A stretch of 64,000 nucleotides of DNA from assembly GCF_003253745.1 (NCBI RefSeq), contig NZ_MZXV01000040.1:1-64000 (forward strand). Direction: 5' to 3'. Shown one piece after another: positions 52,845 to 62,138 of this stretch. The stretch comes from Mesorhizobium kowhaii. GTDB lineage: Bacteria > Pseudomonadota > Alphaproteobacteria > Rhizobiales > Rhizobiaceae. The position numbers were made by a program, and so were the translations under genes. Under the pieces are notes generated by a model. That model searched no databases and was not told the origin of the DNA. It saw only the letters and a program-made list of their open reading frames with translations. The number at the start of each line of letters is the position of its first letter. The stretch's first letter is position 1.

Positions 52845-53681
52845 ATGAAGCCGACCATCCGCACGCTGTCGCTGCATGAATTGGAGGTTCTCATCGACTG
52901 GGCGGCGGCGGAAGGCTGGAACCCTGGTCTTGAAGACGCGGCGATGTTCCAGGCTGCGGATCCCTCGGGCTTTATCGGCGCCTTTGTCGGCAACGAAATG
53001 GTCGCGGCAATCTCGGCAGTGGCCTATGGACGCAAATTCGGTTTCATCGGCCTCTACATCTGCCGGCCGGACAAGCGCGGCAAAGGCTATGGCAAGGCGG
53101 TGTGGAACGCCGGCATGGACAGGCTTGCAGGGAGGACCATCGGCCTCGACGGCGTCGCCGAGCAGCAGGCCAACTACAGGCGCAAGGGCTTCGAACCCGC
53201 CTACGAAACCATCCGCTATAGCGGCCGTGCGGCAGGCCCGGCGGTCAGGGCCGACGGGTTGCGCACGGTGACGACTCAGCTCGTCCCCGACATCATCGCT
53301 TATGACGCATCTTGTTTTCCGGCACCCCGGCGAGCCTTCCTGCAGCGATGGCTGCAGGCGCCGCATCACGGGCTGGCGGCGATTAGTTCGCGCGGCACCA
53401 CCGGCTATGGTGTGGCTCGGCCGTGCCGATCAGGCTTCAAGATCGGCCCGCTGTTTGCCGACAGCATCCACACCGCGCTGCAGCTGCTGCACGGACTGGC
53501 GGGTGCCTGCGAGGGCGGCGACCTGCACATCGACGTTCACGCCGAGAACGCCGGTTTCATTGAAACGCTCGAGGCGGCCGGCTTTGCGCCGACCTTCAAG
53601 ACCACCCGCATGTACAAGGGCCCGGCCCCGGAGCTCGGCCTGCAGCGGTTGTTCGGCGTGACGACCCTGGAATTGGGGTAG
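52845..53681 (+). CDS. double GNAT-domain acetyltransferase
   Basis: A 278-residue protein. Residues 1-130 form a GNAT domain (ICRPDKRGKGYGKAVWNAG is the acetyl-CoA loop); the C-terminal half (GLAAISSRGTTGYGVARP, HVDVHAENAGF-like HIDVHAENAGFIETLEAAGF) is a second GNAT-like module as in the YitI group. ATG 52845 with GGAG upstream is chosen; an overlapping GTG at 52836 is possible. Last gene of the transporter operon. It may acetylate the imported amine. Confidence 0.85.
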   Translation: MKPTIRTLSLHELEVLIDWAAAEGWNPGLEDAAMFQAADPSGFIGAFVGNEMVAAISAVAYGRKFGFIGLYICRPDKRGKGYGKAVWNAGMDRLAGRTIGLDGVAEQQANYRRKGFEPAYETIRYSGRAAGPAVRADGLRTVTTQLVPDIIAYDASCFPAPRRAFLQRWLQAPHHGLAAISSRGTTGYGVARPCRSGFKIGPLFADSIHTALQLLHGLAGACEGGDLHIDVHAENAGFIETLEAAGFAPTFKTTRMYKGPAPELGLQRLFGVTTLELG

Positions 53682-53726
53682 ATCAGGCGGACCCTGAGAG
53701 GCTTCCGCCGTGGGTTTGCGGCTCTT

Positions 53727-56036
53727 TCAGGCCGCCGAGCGCCGTCCCGGCACCGGATTGCCGGGCGGTTCGTGGCCGAGCGGCGTCACCAGCGTCAGGT
53801 CGGGATAGCCGCTTTCGATGAGCTTGACCGCGGCCTGCGTCACTTCATCATCCGGCTCCAGCATGGACAGGAACACCTCGGTGGCATCGCCGGCCAGACG
53901 GCTGATGCCTTGCGCGTCGGCCGGTCCGCATTCGACCACGACCAGATCATAGGCTGTGGTCAGCGACTGCATGATGATCGGCAGCCGGTCGGCGGCGCGC
54001 ATGGCGCGGACCGGATCGGCGGTGCCAACGGGAATGACATGGCAGTCCGAATAGAGATCGGCATGGATGACGTCGCTGAACTGCGCTTCCGAAGCGAGCA
54101 GGTTGGTGATGCCGGGGAAAAGGCCGCTGTCCAGCATCGGCCGCGAGGCGGCTCCCGAAGCGGTAAGGTCCAGCAACAGGACGCGCAGGCCGGCGTCGGC
54201 GACCTCGCGTGCCACCAGGACCGCCGATGCGGCTGCCTCGTCGCCCTCCGGCGAGACGAATATGGCGCGCGCCGCACCACTGGCGATCAGCTTTTCGGCG
54301 GCCTTCTCAACGTCGATCTCACCCAGGGTGGAACGCGCCGGTTCGGCATCGACAGCCGTCTGCTCTGCTGTCGCCGCATCGGGCATCGCGACCCTGTCAG
54401 GCGCTTCGGCCGTATACGTATAAGGCGCAACGGTCTCGGGCATTGCAGTGGCATAGGGCATCGCGGATGTGTAGGGCTCAGCCCTCGCGTCAGCCGGACG
54501 TCCTCCCATCTCCGGGCGAAGGATCGGGTCCTGGAGGACGGCGTGCTCCTGGCGGACAGCCGGCATCGCGATCCTATCAGGCGCCTGAGCTACATGGGGC
54601 ATAGCGACCTCATCGATCCGCTCGAAGCGGGAACCGGTCGCCGGCCGCATGGCACGGCCAGAAAACAGCTCCCGCAGAAGCGTCGCGATCGCCATGATAA
54701 GCAGCGACGCGACGAAGGCGGCACCGACGATCGGCAGGACCTTCGGGAAATAGGGCTCGGACGGCACCTGCGCCAGAGAAACCACCCGGGCATCGACGGG
54801 CAGATAGTTGCGGTCCTTGCGCGACGCCGCGCTGAGGTAGTTGGCCTGGTACGATTCGAGCTGCTGGCGCTTGGCGGCCGCATCACGCTGCAAGGCATCA
54901 AGTTCGACCTGCTGTTCGCCGGCGCGGGCCGATGCGGCCTTCAGTGTGTTGACGTCGGCGACGAGCTGGTTCTCACGAGCCTGCGCGGTCTGCGCCTGGG
55001 TCATCAGACCCTTCATGAGCTTTTGCGCCTCGTTGCGGATCTGGCCGTCGAGGTCGACAAGCTGAGACTTCAACGCCCGGATGCGCGGATGATTGTCGAG
55101 CAAGGTGGTGGAAAGATCGGCGATGTTGGCCCTGAGCTCGACCTGCCGCTCGCGCAGGCGCTGGATCAGATCGGAAGACAAGACCTCAGGCACGGCATCG
55201 AGCGAACCGCCGCCCTGCAACGCCTGGCGCACGCTGTCGGCGGTCGCTTCCGCCGAGGCGCGGTTGGCGCGCACACGCATCAGCTCGCTCGACAGTTCGG
55301 AAAGCTGCTGCGTGGCAAGCACCGAATTGTTGCCGCCCATCAGAAGGTCGGATTGCGCACGGTAGCTGGCGACCTTCGCCTCGGCAGCTTTGACCTGCTG
55401 CTGCAGGTCGGCGATCTCCCGCGCCAAGAAATCAGCGGCGGCATTGTTCGATTCGAGCTTGGCAGCCCCTTGCCCCGAGATATAGGCGGCTGCAATGGCG
55501 TCTGGTACGGCGGCCGCGAGCTTGGGATCTTCCGATGAGAACTCAATGGCGATGATGCGGGTCTTCTCGACACTGTAGACGTTGAGCTTCTCATGCATTT
55601 TCTTGAGAACGCGCTCTTCCGTCGGAATTTCCATCGGATCGCTCTTCAAGCCGACGAGGACCAGAGCGCGGATCAACGGCGACATGTGGAGTGCATCGTC
55701 GAACTCGGGCAGTTTCTCCAGATTGAGCTTTTGCGCGACCTGCTTGAGGATTTCGTTGGAGGAAATTATCTGGACCTGGGTGGCAACGCCTTGTTCATCG
55801 AGAATCGGCTTGTCGGCGTCGTTGTTGCTGGCCGGCCGCGTATAAACGGATTCACGCGGAGCGATCTCTACCTGCGTCTGAGCCTTATAGTGGCGCGTGG
55901 CAAACGAGGCGAGCGCGAAAGCCGCTCCGGTCACCACCAGTGCGACAACGAGGATGCGCAGCCAGTTCCTCGCCAGGCTGGCGAAGAGCTGCCTGAGATC
56001 GACGTCGACATCTGCGGCCGCGGACTGAACGGACAT
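53727..56036 (-). CDS. Wzz/ExoP-type polysaccharide chain-length regulator with degenerate kinase domain
   Basis: A 769-residue inner-membrane protein: first span about 26-46, periplasmic part with long coiled coils (about 190-400), second span about 432-452 after the Pro-rich YFPKVLP motif. A linker (about 455-570) repeats the motif APDRxAMP. The C-terminal domain (575-755) has the fold order of a bacterial tyrosine kinase, but Walker A is SPEGDEAAAS without Lys, the A' motif is LLLDLTASG and Walker B LVVVECGPAD; there is no Tyr cluster at the end. So it should set chain length without autophosphorylation. Divergent from the export gene at 56295. Confidence 0.88.
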   Translation of the reverse strand: MSVQSAAADVDVDLRQLFASLARNWLRILVVALVVTGAAFALASFATRHYKAQTQVEIAPRESVYTRPASNNDADKPILDEQGVATQVQIISSNEILKQVAQKLNLEKLPEFDDALHMSPLIRALVLVGLKSDPMEIPTEERVLKKMHEKLNVYSVEKTRIIAIEFSSEDPKLAAAVPDAIAAAYISGQGAAKLESNNAAADFLAREIADLQQQVKAAEAKVASYRAQSDLLMGGNNSVLATQQLSELSSELMRVRANRASAEATADSVRQALQGGGSLDAVPEVLSSDLIQRLRERQVELRANIADLSTTLLDNHPRIRALKSQLVDLDGQIRNEAQKLMKGLMTQAQTAQARENQLVADVNTLKAASARAGEQQVELDALQRDAAAKRQQLESYQANYLSAASRKDRNYLPVDARVVSLAQVPSEPYFPKVLPIVGAAFVASLLIMAIATLLRELFSGRAMRPATGSRFERIDEVAMPHVAQAPDRIAMPAVRQEHAVLQDPILRPEMGGRPADARAEPYTSAMPYATAMPETVAPYTYTAEAPDRVAMPDAATAEQTAVDAEPARSTLGEIDVEKAAEKLIASGAARAIFVSPEGDEAAASAVLVAREVADAGLRVLLLDLTASGAASRPMLDSGLFPGITNLLASEAQFSDVIHADLYSDCHVIPVGTADPVRAMRAADRLPIIMQSLTTAYDLVVVECGPADAQGISRLAGDATEVFLSMLEPDDEVTQAAVKLIESGYPDLTLVTPLGHEPPGNPVPGRRSAA

Positions 56037-56294
56037 GCATCCCTACTCCGATACTGGGTCAGGACACACCGTAAACAACTATGGTAACTCAGCCGTTAAG
56101 ATCGCAGTAAGCTTGCATTAGGGTTTACTGGCGAGCGACAAACAAAACCGCCAAAAAATCGTAAAACTCTTGCCGATGCGCGCTGCACCGGCCGCTCCCT
56201 TTACCGGCCATTAACCCTAACAGGATGATAACGGACCTCGATCCTAGAGTTTGCTGCGACGCTGCAGCGACCAGTCGAAGGTACCTGTCCGGCC

Positions 56295-56858
56295 ATGAAA
56301 AGCACTGCTTCCCTCTTTCGCGCGCTGCTTGCCGTATCGATGCTCGCCGGCTGTTCCAGCTACCGGCCGACACCGGCAGCCTTCCACGAGGTGCTCGACC
56401 AGCCCTATCGTCTTGGCGCCGGCGACCGCGTCCGCGTCACCGTGTTCGAGCAGGACGGGCTGACCAACACCTACAGCGTCGACCAATCCGGCTACCTCTC
56501 CTTCCCGCTTGTCGGCGCCATACCGGCGCGTGGTCACACCGCGCAGCAGATGGAAAAGGAAATCGCCGACAAATTGCGGCAAGGCTATCTGCGCGATCCC
56601 GACGTTTCGGTCGAGATCGATCGCTACCGGCCGATCTTCGTCATGGGCGAAGTGGGTGCCGCCGGCCAATACTCTTACGTCCCCGGCCTTACGGTGCAGA
56701 AGGCAATCGCCATTGCCGGCGGTTTCACACCGCGCGCCAACCAGGAAAGCGTCGACATCACCCGCGACATCAACGGCAAGGTGATGACCGGCCGCGTGGT
56801 CACGTCCGACCCGCTGCTGCCTGGCGATACCGTCTACGTCCGCGAACGCCTGTTCTGA
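56295..56858 (+). CDS. polysaccharide export outer-membrane lipoprotein (Wza/ExoF-like, short)
   Basis: A 187-residue lipoprotein: signal LFRALLAVSMLAGC ends in a lipobox with Cys20. YRLGAGDRVRVTVFEQDGL begins the Poly_export domain (about 35-115), and VMGEVGAAGQYSYVPGLTV is the SLBB-type domain. It lacks the long C-terminal part of Wza, so it may need a partner to span the outer membrane. First gene of the plus-strand exopolysaccharide operon, divergent from the Wzz-type gene. Confidence 0.9.
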   Translation: MKSTASLFRALLAVSMLAGCSSYRPTPAAFHEVLDQPYRLGAGDRVRVTVFEQDGLTNTYSVDQSGYLSFPLVGAIPARGHTAQQMEKEIADKLRQGYLRDPDVSVEIDRYRPIFVMGEVGAAGQYSYVPGLTVQKAIAIAGGFTPRANQESVDITRDINGKVMTGRVVTSDPLLPGDTVYVRERLF

Positions 56859-56869
56859 CGAACCAACAC

Positions 56870-58000
56870 GTGGCGGACAAGCTCAGGATCGTCCATTGCT
56901 TTCGCTCACCCGTCGGAGGAATTTTCCGCCATGTGCGCGACCTGACCGAGGCGCAGGTCACCGCGGGACATTCCGTTGGCATCGTCTGCGATTCGACGAC
57001 GGGCGGCGAGTTCGAGGAACTTCTGTTCGAGCAGATGAAAGATATGCTGGCGCTCGGCATCCATCGCACGCCGATGCAGCGCCATGTCGGGCCGGGCGAC
57101 CTCGCGTCGGCCTGGCGCACCTACAGGATCATCAAGGAATTGCGGCCGGACGTGTTGCACGGGCACGGCGCCAAGGGTGGCGCCTATGCCCGTCTGTTCG
57201 GCTCATTGTTGCGGGTATCAAGGTCTCGCGTAGCCCGCCTTTATTCGCCGCATGGCGGCTCTCTCCACTATGACGAGAACACGACCACCGGAAAGCTGTT
57301 CTTCGCGCTCGAGCGCTTCATGGCGCGCTTCACCGACTACCTGCTGTTTGTCTCCGACTACGAAAGGCGAACCTATCGCCGCAAGGTCGGGGAGCCGCCG
57401 ATCCCCAACACCCTGGTCTATAACGGATTGCGCGCCGCCGAATTCGAGCCGGTGATTGCCGCTCCCGACGCAGCCGATCTGCTTTATATCGGCATGATGC
57501 GCGACCTCAAGGGGCCCGACATCTTCATCGATGCGCTGGCCAACGCCGGCCCCCAGCTCGGCCGCGCGCTGACCGCGGTGATGGTCGGTGACGGCGACGA
57601 CCTGCCCCGCTACCACGCCCGGGTGAAGCGACTCGGACTTGAGAGACACGTCCGCTTCCTGCCGCCGATGCCGGCCAGGGAAGCCTTCGCGCTGGCGGAG
57701 CTCGTCATCGTTCCCTCGCGCGCCGAAGCCATGCCCTATATCGTCCTCGAAACGCTTGCCGCGGGAATGCCGATGATCGCCACGTCCGTCGGCGGCATAC
57801 CGGAGATTTTCGGCACCGGCTCCCCTGCCCTGATCCGGCCCGACCCGGTCGAGCTTGCCGACAGGATGCGCCAGGCGCTGGCCGACCCCGCCACCTATCG
57901 CAAGCTGATGCCCGATGGTGCCAGCCTCAAGGCGCGCTTCGGCGCCGACGTGATGGCCGCCGACATCGAGAAGGCCTACTTCGCCGCGCTCGATAAATAG
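56870..58000 (+). CDS. family 4 glycosyltransferase
   Basis: About 376 residues with a GT-B fold: N-terminal CFRSPVGGIFRHVRDLTEAQ and DVLHGHGAKGGAYARLFG, a linker, and the nucleotide-sugar half with LLYIGMMRDLKGPDIFIDAL and the EX7E-type region VPSRAEAMPYIVLETLAAGMP. It adds a sugar from a nucleotide donor to the lipid-linked repeat unit. GTG 56870, 11 bases after the export gene, is the likely start, since the frame upstream reads through that gene in another phase. Confidence 0.88.
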   Translation: MADKLRIVHCFRSPVGGIFRHVRDLTEAQVTAGHSVGIVCDSTTGGEFEELLFEQMKDMLALGIHRTPMQRHVGPGDLASAWRTYRIIKELRPDVLHGHGAKGGAYARLFGSLLRVSRSRVARLYSPHGGSLHYDENTTTGKLFFALERFMARFTDYLLFVSDYERRTYRRKVGEPPIPNTLVYNGLRAAEFEPVIAAPDAADLLYIGMMRDLKGPDIFIDALANAGPQLGRALTAVMVGDGDDLPRYHARVKRLGLERHVRFLPPMPAREAFALAELVIVPSRAEAMPYIVLETLAAGMPMIATSVGGIPEIFGTGSPALIRPDPVELADRMRQALADPATYRKLMPDGASLKARFGADVMAADIEKAYFAALDK

Positions 58001-58096
58001 GGCCGCGGCCCCAAGCCGTTTCAAAGCCACCCGTTGTTTCAAGGGTTTCTTAGCTCTCTTTTGCTATTCACCGTAGGGAAGCTTGCGGAAAGCCCC

Positions 58097-59632
58097 ATGA
58101 ACGAGATCGATCCCGCGCGCCGCTTTTCAGCAGAGGCGGTGCGGAAATTCGACGGCCCGGCCGATGGCAACACGCCCGGCGGCATGAACGATGTCGCCCG
58201 CCAGGTCGCTTCGCAGTACAGGCGCGATACCATGTCGCCGATCATGGTCAGTGGCGTGCTGCGCATGGTCGAGTTCGGCTTGCTGTTGCTGTCCGGGCTC
58301 GGCGTCTATTTCCATTATGTCGGGTTCTTCAACTATCTCGCCTGGCAATATCCGCTGTCGATCGCGGCGTCGTCGTTCCTTGCCGTGGTGCTGCTCGACG
58401 TCACCGACTGTTACCAGATCGTGGCCCTGATGCGGCCCATTGCCAATTTCGGCCGCGTGCTGCTGGTCTGGGCCGGCACTTTCGCCCTCATGGCGCTGAC
58501 GGCGTTCGTCATGAAGATGTCGGAAGACTATTCGCGCCTCTTGTTCGGCACCTGGTTCGTCATCGGTTTCGTTCTCCTCTTCGGCCTCAGGCTGGTGATG
58601 TCGAAGCTGATCCGGCGCTGGGCGCGCGATGGCCGCATGGAGCGGCGCGCCGTCATCGTCGGCGGCGGCAAGGCGGCCGAAATCCTGATCCGCTCGGTCG
58701 AAAAGCAGCCCTACAACGACATCCGCATCTGCGGCATCTTCGACGATCGCGGCGACAGGCGCTCGCCACCCATCGTCGCCGGCTATCCCAAACTCGGCAC
58801 CATTTCGGAATTGATCGAGTTCGCCCGCATCGCCCGCATCGACATGCTGATCGTATCGCTGCCGCTGACCGCCGAATCGCGCGTGCTGCAGCTGTTGAAG
58901 AAGCTGTGGGTGCTGCCGGTCGACATCCGGCTGTCGGCGCATTCCAATGCGCTGCAATTTCGCCCCCGCGCCTATTCCTACATCGGCTCGGTGCCGATGC
59001 TCGATATCTTCGACAAGCCGATCAACGACTGGGATTCAGTCGCCAAGCGCGCCTTCGATATCGTCTTCAGCCTGATCGGCATCGTCGTGTTCTCGCCGGT
59101 GATGCTGGCGACCGCCATCGCCATCAAGCTCGACAGCAAGGGGCCGGTGCTGTTTCACCAGAAGCGGCACGGTTTCAACAACGAAATCATCGAGGTCTAC
59201 AAGTTCCGCTCGATGTATACGGACAAGGCCGATCCAACCGCCAAGCAGACGGTGACCAAGAACGACCCGCGCGTCACCCGCGTCGGCCGCTTCATCCGCA
59301 AGACCTCGATCGACGAGCTGCCGCAGTTCTTCAACTCGCTGCTGGGTTCGCTGTCGCTGGTCGGCCCGCGCCCGCACGCCATCGCCGCGCAGTCGCACAA
59401 CCTTCTCTACAACGAAGTGGTCGACGGCTATTTCGCACGCCACAAGGTCAAGCCCGGCGTCACCGGCTGGGCGCAGATCAATGGCTGGCGCGGCGAGATG
59501 GACACCAACGAGAAGATCCGCATGCGGACGGAGTATGACCTCTACTACATCGAGAACTGGTCGCTGCTGTTCGACTTGCGGATCCTGTTCCTGACACCGG
59601 TCCGGCTGCTCAACACGGAAAACGCCTATTGA
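58097..59632 (+). CDS. undecaprenyl-phosphate sugar-phosphate transferase (WcaJ/ExoY class)
   Basis: A 511-residue polyprenyl glycosylphosphotransferase. N-terminal part has about four spans (VEFGLLLLSGLGVYFHYVGF onwards) and a Rossmann-like middle (AVIVGGGKAAEILIRSVE). The catalytic C-terminus holds KRAFDIVFSLIGIVVFSP, the YKFRSMYTDK loop, SIDELPQFFNSLLGSLSLVG and KPGVTGWAQINGWRGE. It starts the repeat unit by moving a hexose 1-phosphate to undecaprenyl phosphate. ATG 58097 with GGAAAG upstream. Its end overlaps the next gene by 4 bases. Confidence 0.93.
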   Translation: MNEIDPARRFSAEAVRKFDGPADGNTPGGMNDVARQVASQYRRDTMSPIMVSGVLRMVEFGLLLLSGLGVYFHYVGFFNYLAWQYPLSIAASSFLAVVLLDVTDCYQIVALMRPIANFGRVLLVWAGTFALMALTAFVMKMSEDYSRLLFGTWFVIGFVLLFGLRLVMSKLIRRWARDGRMERRAVIVGGGKAAEILIRSVEKQPYNDIRICGIFDDRGDRRSPPIVAGYPKLGTISELIEFARIARIDMLIVSLPLTAESRVLQLLKKLWVLPVDIRLSAHSNALQFRPRAYSYIGSVPMLDIFDKPINDWDSVAKRAFDIVFSLIGIVVFSPVMLATAIAIKLDSKGPVLFHQKRHGFNNEIIEVYKFRSMYTDKADPTAKQTVTKNDPRVTRVGRFIRKTSIDELPQFFNSLLGSLSLVGPRPHAIAAQSHNLLYNEVVDGYFARHKVKPGVTGWAQINGWRGEMDTNEKIRMRTEYDLYYIENWSLLFDLRILFLTPVRLLNTENAY

Positions 59633-60900
59633 GCGCGATTTCCCAGGAGCTGCCGCAGGCCGCGGTCAATGCCAAGCTGATCGCGCTGATTTCCTCGGCC
59701 GCGGTCTTCGTCGGCATATTCCTGTCGGGCTTCGTCATCAGCGAACCGGCGCCTTATGAGCTCTACATGGCCGGGCTGATCGCCATCTGGGCTCTCTTTG
59801 GCCTCAGGGTGTCGCGCGCGGCAATGCCGCTCCTGGTGCTGCTGGTGACGATGAACATCGGTGGCATGATGGCGATGACGCAGATGGCGGACCTCGCCAA
59901 CACGCCGCTCTATCTCTCCGTCTCGCTGTTTCTCGCCTTCACCGCCGTGTTCTTCGCCTCGGTGACCGCGGTGCAACCCAGCCTCTACCGGCTGATCTTC
60001 TTCGCCTATGTCGTGTCGGCGGTGATAACCTCGCTGCTCGGCATAGCCGGCTATTTCCACGCCTTTCCGGGCGCCGAGATGTTCACCAAATACGACCGTG
60101 CCGCCGGCGCCTTCCAGGACCCGAATGTGTTCGGCCCGTTCCTGGTGCTGCCCGGCATCTATTTGCTCTATTTGCTTTTGACCGGACCGGTCTCACGCAT
60201 GCCACTGCTGGCGGTGCCGTTGCTGATCATCACGGCCGGCATCTTCTTTTCCTTCTCGCGCGGCGCCTGGGGCATGTTCGCCGTCTCGGCTGTCCTGCTC
60301 ACCGGCTGCCTGTTCCTGCAGAGCAACAGCGGCAAGTTCCGGCTGCGTGTTGTCGTCATGAGCATCGCCGCCGTTGCGCTGCTGGTCATCGCGATGATGG
60401 TCATCCTGCAGCTTCCCGGCGTGTCGGAAATGTTTTCCAGCCGCGCCCAGCTGGAACAGAGCTATGACACGGCCCGCCTCGGCCGCTTCGCCCGCTACAC
60501 GATCGGTTTCCAGATGGCGCTGGAGCATCCGTTCGGCATCGGCCCGTTGGTCTTCGGCACGATCTTCGGCGAAGACACCCACGACATCTGGCTGAAGACG
60601 CTGATGGACTATGGCTGGCTCGGCTTCGTGTCGTTCCTGACGCTCGTCGCCTGGACGATATCGGCCGGATTCCGCATCCTGCTGCGCGACCGGCCGTGGC
60701 AGCCCTATCTGTTGTGCGCCTATGTCGCCTTCATCGGCAATATCGGGCTCGGCACCTTCATCGACATCGATCACTGGCGCCATGTCTATCTGCTGCTCGG
60801 CCTGATCTGGGGCGCCATCGCGCTGGAGTATCGCCATCAGCGCTTGTTGCGGCCGGACCCGATTCGAGGCGATGGCCGCCGCGATTTGAAATTTGGCTGA
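59629..60900 (+). CDS. O-antigen ligase/polymerase family membrane protein (Wzy-like)
   Basis: A 423-residue protein with about eleven spans and the Wzy_C region: FSFSRGAWGMFAV, then the large periplasmic loop and HPFGIGPLVFGTIFGEDTHD with the conserved H-x-x-x-G and His of the ligase/polymerase motif. It should polymerise exopolysaccharide repeat units. The start is TTG at 59629 overlapping the previous stop (TTGA), which suggests low, coupled translation. No flippase gene follows. Confidence 0.88.
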   Translation: MSAISQELPQAAVNAKLIALISSAAVFVGIFLSGFVISEPAPYELYMAGLIAIWALFGLRVSRAAMPLLVLLVTMNIGGMMAMTQMADLANTPLYLSVSLFLAFTAVFFASVTAVQPSLYRLIFFAYVVSAVITSLLGIAGYFHAFPGAEMFTKYDRAAGAFQDPNVFGPFLVLPGIYLLYLLLTGPVSRMPLLAVPLLIITAGIFFSFSRGAWGMFAVSAVLLTGCLFLQSNSGKFRLRVVVMSIAAVALLVIAMMVILQLPGVSEMFSSRAQLEQSYDTARLGRFARYTIGFQMALEHPFGIGPLVFGTIFGEDTHDIWLKTLMDYGWLGFVSFLTLVAWTISAGFRILLRDRPWQPYLLCAYVAFIGNIGLGTFIDIDHWRHVYLLLGLIWGAIALEYRHQRLLRPDPIRGDGRRDLKFG

Positions 60901-60944
60901 TCTGGCGGGGCCTTTGGCCAGGGCGGGCGCCGCGTTGGACTTTT

Positions 60945-61247
60945 TCAGTCGCTTATTGTGGACGTCTTGAATCCAGCGTCGGCGTTGGTGTCGATTTCAG
61001 TCAGATACTCGCGAATGATCCTCACGGTGTCATCCATGCCTTTGGCGAAGTCATGGATTTTTTGTGCGTCGTCGGCAGTTGCGCTCGCAGCAGAAGCCTT
61101 GATGCCGTCGGACATCACCGAGACACTTTTGATTATGCGGTCTCGGTCGGGGTGCCTGGCAATGAGCTGCGCCACAAGCGCTTGCAGCACTATGATTGAT
61201 CCTGAAGATTGGGTAGGTACGTCGCCGGAAAGATGCTGAGTAGCCAT
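60945..61247 (-). CDS. hypothetical protein (100 aa)
   Basis: A soluble 100-residue protein starting at ATG 61247 behind GGAGGATC. Two helical parts (IIVLQALVAQLIARHPDRDR and DDAQKIHDFAKGMDDTVRIIREYL) suggest a small helical fold. I do not recognise the family. Located at the edge of the exopolysaccharide operon but on the opposite strand; no operon partner except possibly the gene at 61327-61506. Confidence 0.6.
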   Translation of the reverse strand: MATQHLSGDVPTQSSGSIIVLQALVAQLIARHPDRDRIIKSVSVMSDGIKASAASATADDAQKIHDFAKGMDDTVRIIREYLTEIDTNADAGFKTSTISD

Positions 61248-61326
61248 TCTATGATCCTCCTCATTCACGACACGCATCAAGAGGCAGCCCTACAACGTCG
61301 ACTGCAATAGCAGGAAGAACATCAAA

Positions 61327-61506
61327 TCAGTTGGCGGGTTTGGGAGGCTCTCTGTCGTGGTCCAAAATAGAAGCGATCCCCCTTAATTTCATCATCGCCT
61401 CATCGATCAGTCGCCGGGATGGCTGTCCTTGTGCCGCGTCTCTAGCGCTCGCCAGATGACCTCTTACGATCTGCATTATCTCCTGGGCGGCTTCTTTCTT
61501 GTCCAT
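61327..61506 (-). CDS. small helical hypothetical protein (59 aa)
   Basis: A 59-residue charged protein (MDKKEAAQEIMQIVRGHL, then RRLIDEAMMKLRGIASIL) with a Pro-rich end. ATG 61506 is chosen with a GCAGGA upstream; an ATG three codons earlier is possible. Same strand and 79 bases upstream of the gene at 60945-61247. Family unknown. Confidence 0.5.
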   Translation of the reverse strand: MDKKEAAQEIMQIVRGHLASARDAAQGQPSRRLIDEAMMKLRGIASILDHDREPPKPAN

Positions 61507-61940
61507 ACTACGCATTCCTGCGAGATGATGAAGGTAGTCTTGCCTGTTATCATGCCACGACCGCAGGCCGGTCGGCAACGGAACTATATGCCTGCCGCTT
61601 GGCTTCTCCCGCGGCGGGCACAATAGGAAGGATACGCATTCCGGGTTCCTTGGAGGGTTGAGCCGACTGGATTCGGAATCGCCGACGTGCGCGGATGGAG
61701 ATTGAAAAGTCCCTTCGTTTCGACGCTGGCCGATGGTCTCTTGGCGACGTTGATGAAGTGAGGCGATCAGCCGAACGACGGAAAATCATTGACGCGCTAT
61801 CGGACGCCACCGCTGTCATGAGTCCCGCCGAAATAGCAGCCGCAACCGGCCTCAAAGTCGACAGCGTCAACGATAGCGACCAACTTCAAACTGGAACTTC
61901 GCCGCTAAGTGCTCGTTCCTCGAGAGTGGAGAACGCAGAG
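61507..61940. other. non-coding stretch around the winged-helix remnant
   Basis: Apart from the remnant at 61695-61880 no gene is supported. The promoter of the small gene at 61941 should lie in the last 60 bases. Confidence 0.4.
61695..61880 (+). pseudogene. winged-helix gene remnant
   Basis: The frame reads RWSLGDVDEVRRSAERRKII, then MSPAEIAAATGLKVDSVN, which is the start of a winged helix of the kind found at the C-terminus of phage or plasmid primase/ATPase-like proteins. After SVN the rest of the recognition helix and wing is missing, and the sequence becomes non-protein-like before running into the next gene. No ribosome site. I read it as a truncated leftover of a mobile-element gene. 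Confidence 0.5.
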
Positions 61941-62123
61941 ATGGCCAAAAAAAAGAAAACGACCGATACGAGCCGGGTTAAGAAGGGTGCAGAACTTGAA
62001 GTTGAGCACCTGACCGAAGTGACAGACGTGACGCCCAAACAGGCGCGGACGCTGCTTCGCAAGCACGGCGCGGACTGGCAAAAGCTGAAGGACGAAGCCG
62101 AAGATATGAAGGAAGAGGACTGA
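61941..62123 (+). CDS. small DUF3606-like protein (60 aa)
   Basis: A 60-residue basic-then-acidic protein: MAKKKKTTDTSRVKKGAELE, then HLTEVTDVTPKQARTLLRKH and an acidic end (DEAEDMKEED). The order D-x-S-R-V followed by an SP/TP-x-x-x-A-R-x-L-L helix resembles DUF3606 proteins, common in rhizobia and of unknown role. ATG 61941 has GGAG upstream. Convergent with the phasin gene, with a perfect hairpin between. Confidence 0.6.
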   Translation: MAKKKKTTDTSRVKKGAELEVEHLTEVTDVTPKQARTLLRKHGADWQKLKDEAEDMKEED

Positions 62124-62138
62124 CAAGTGCATAGGTAG

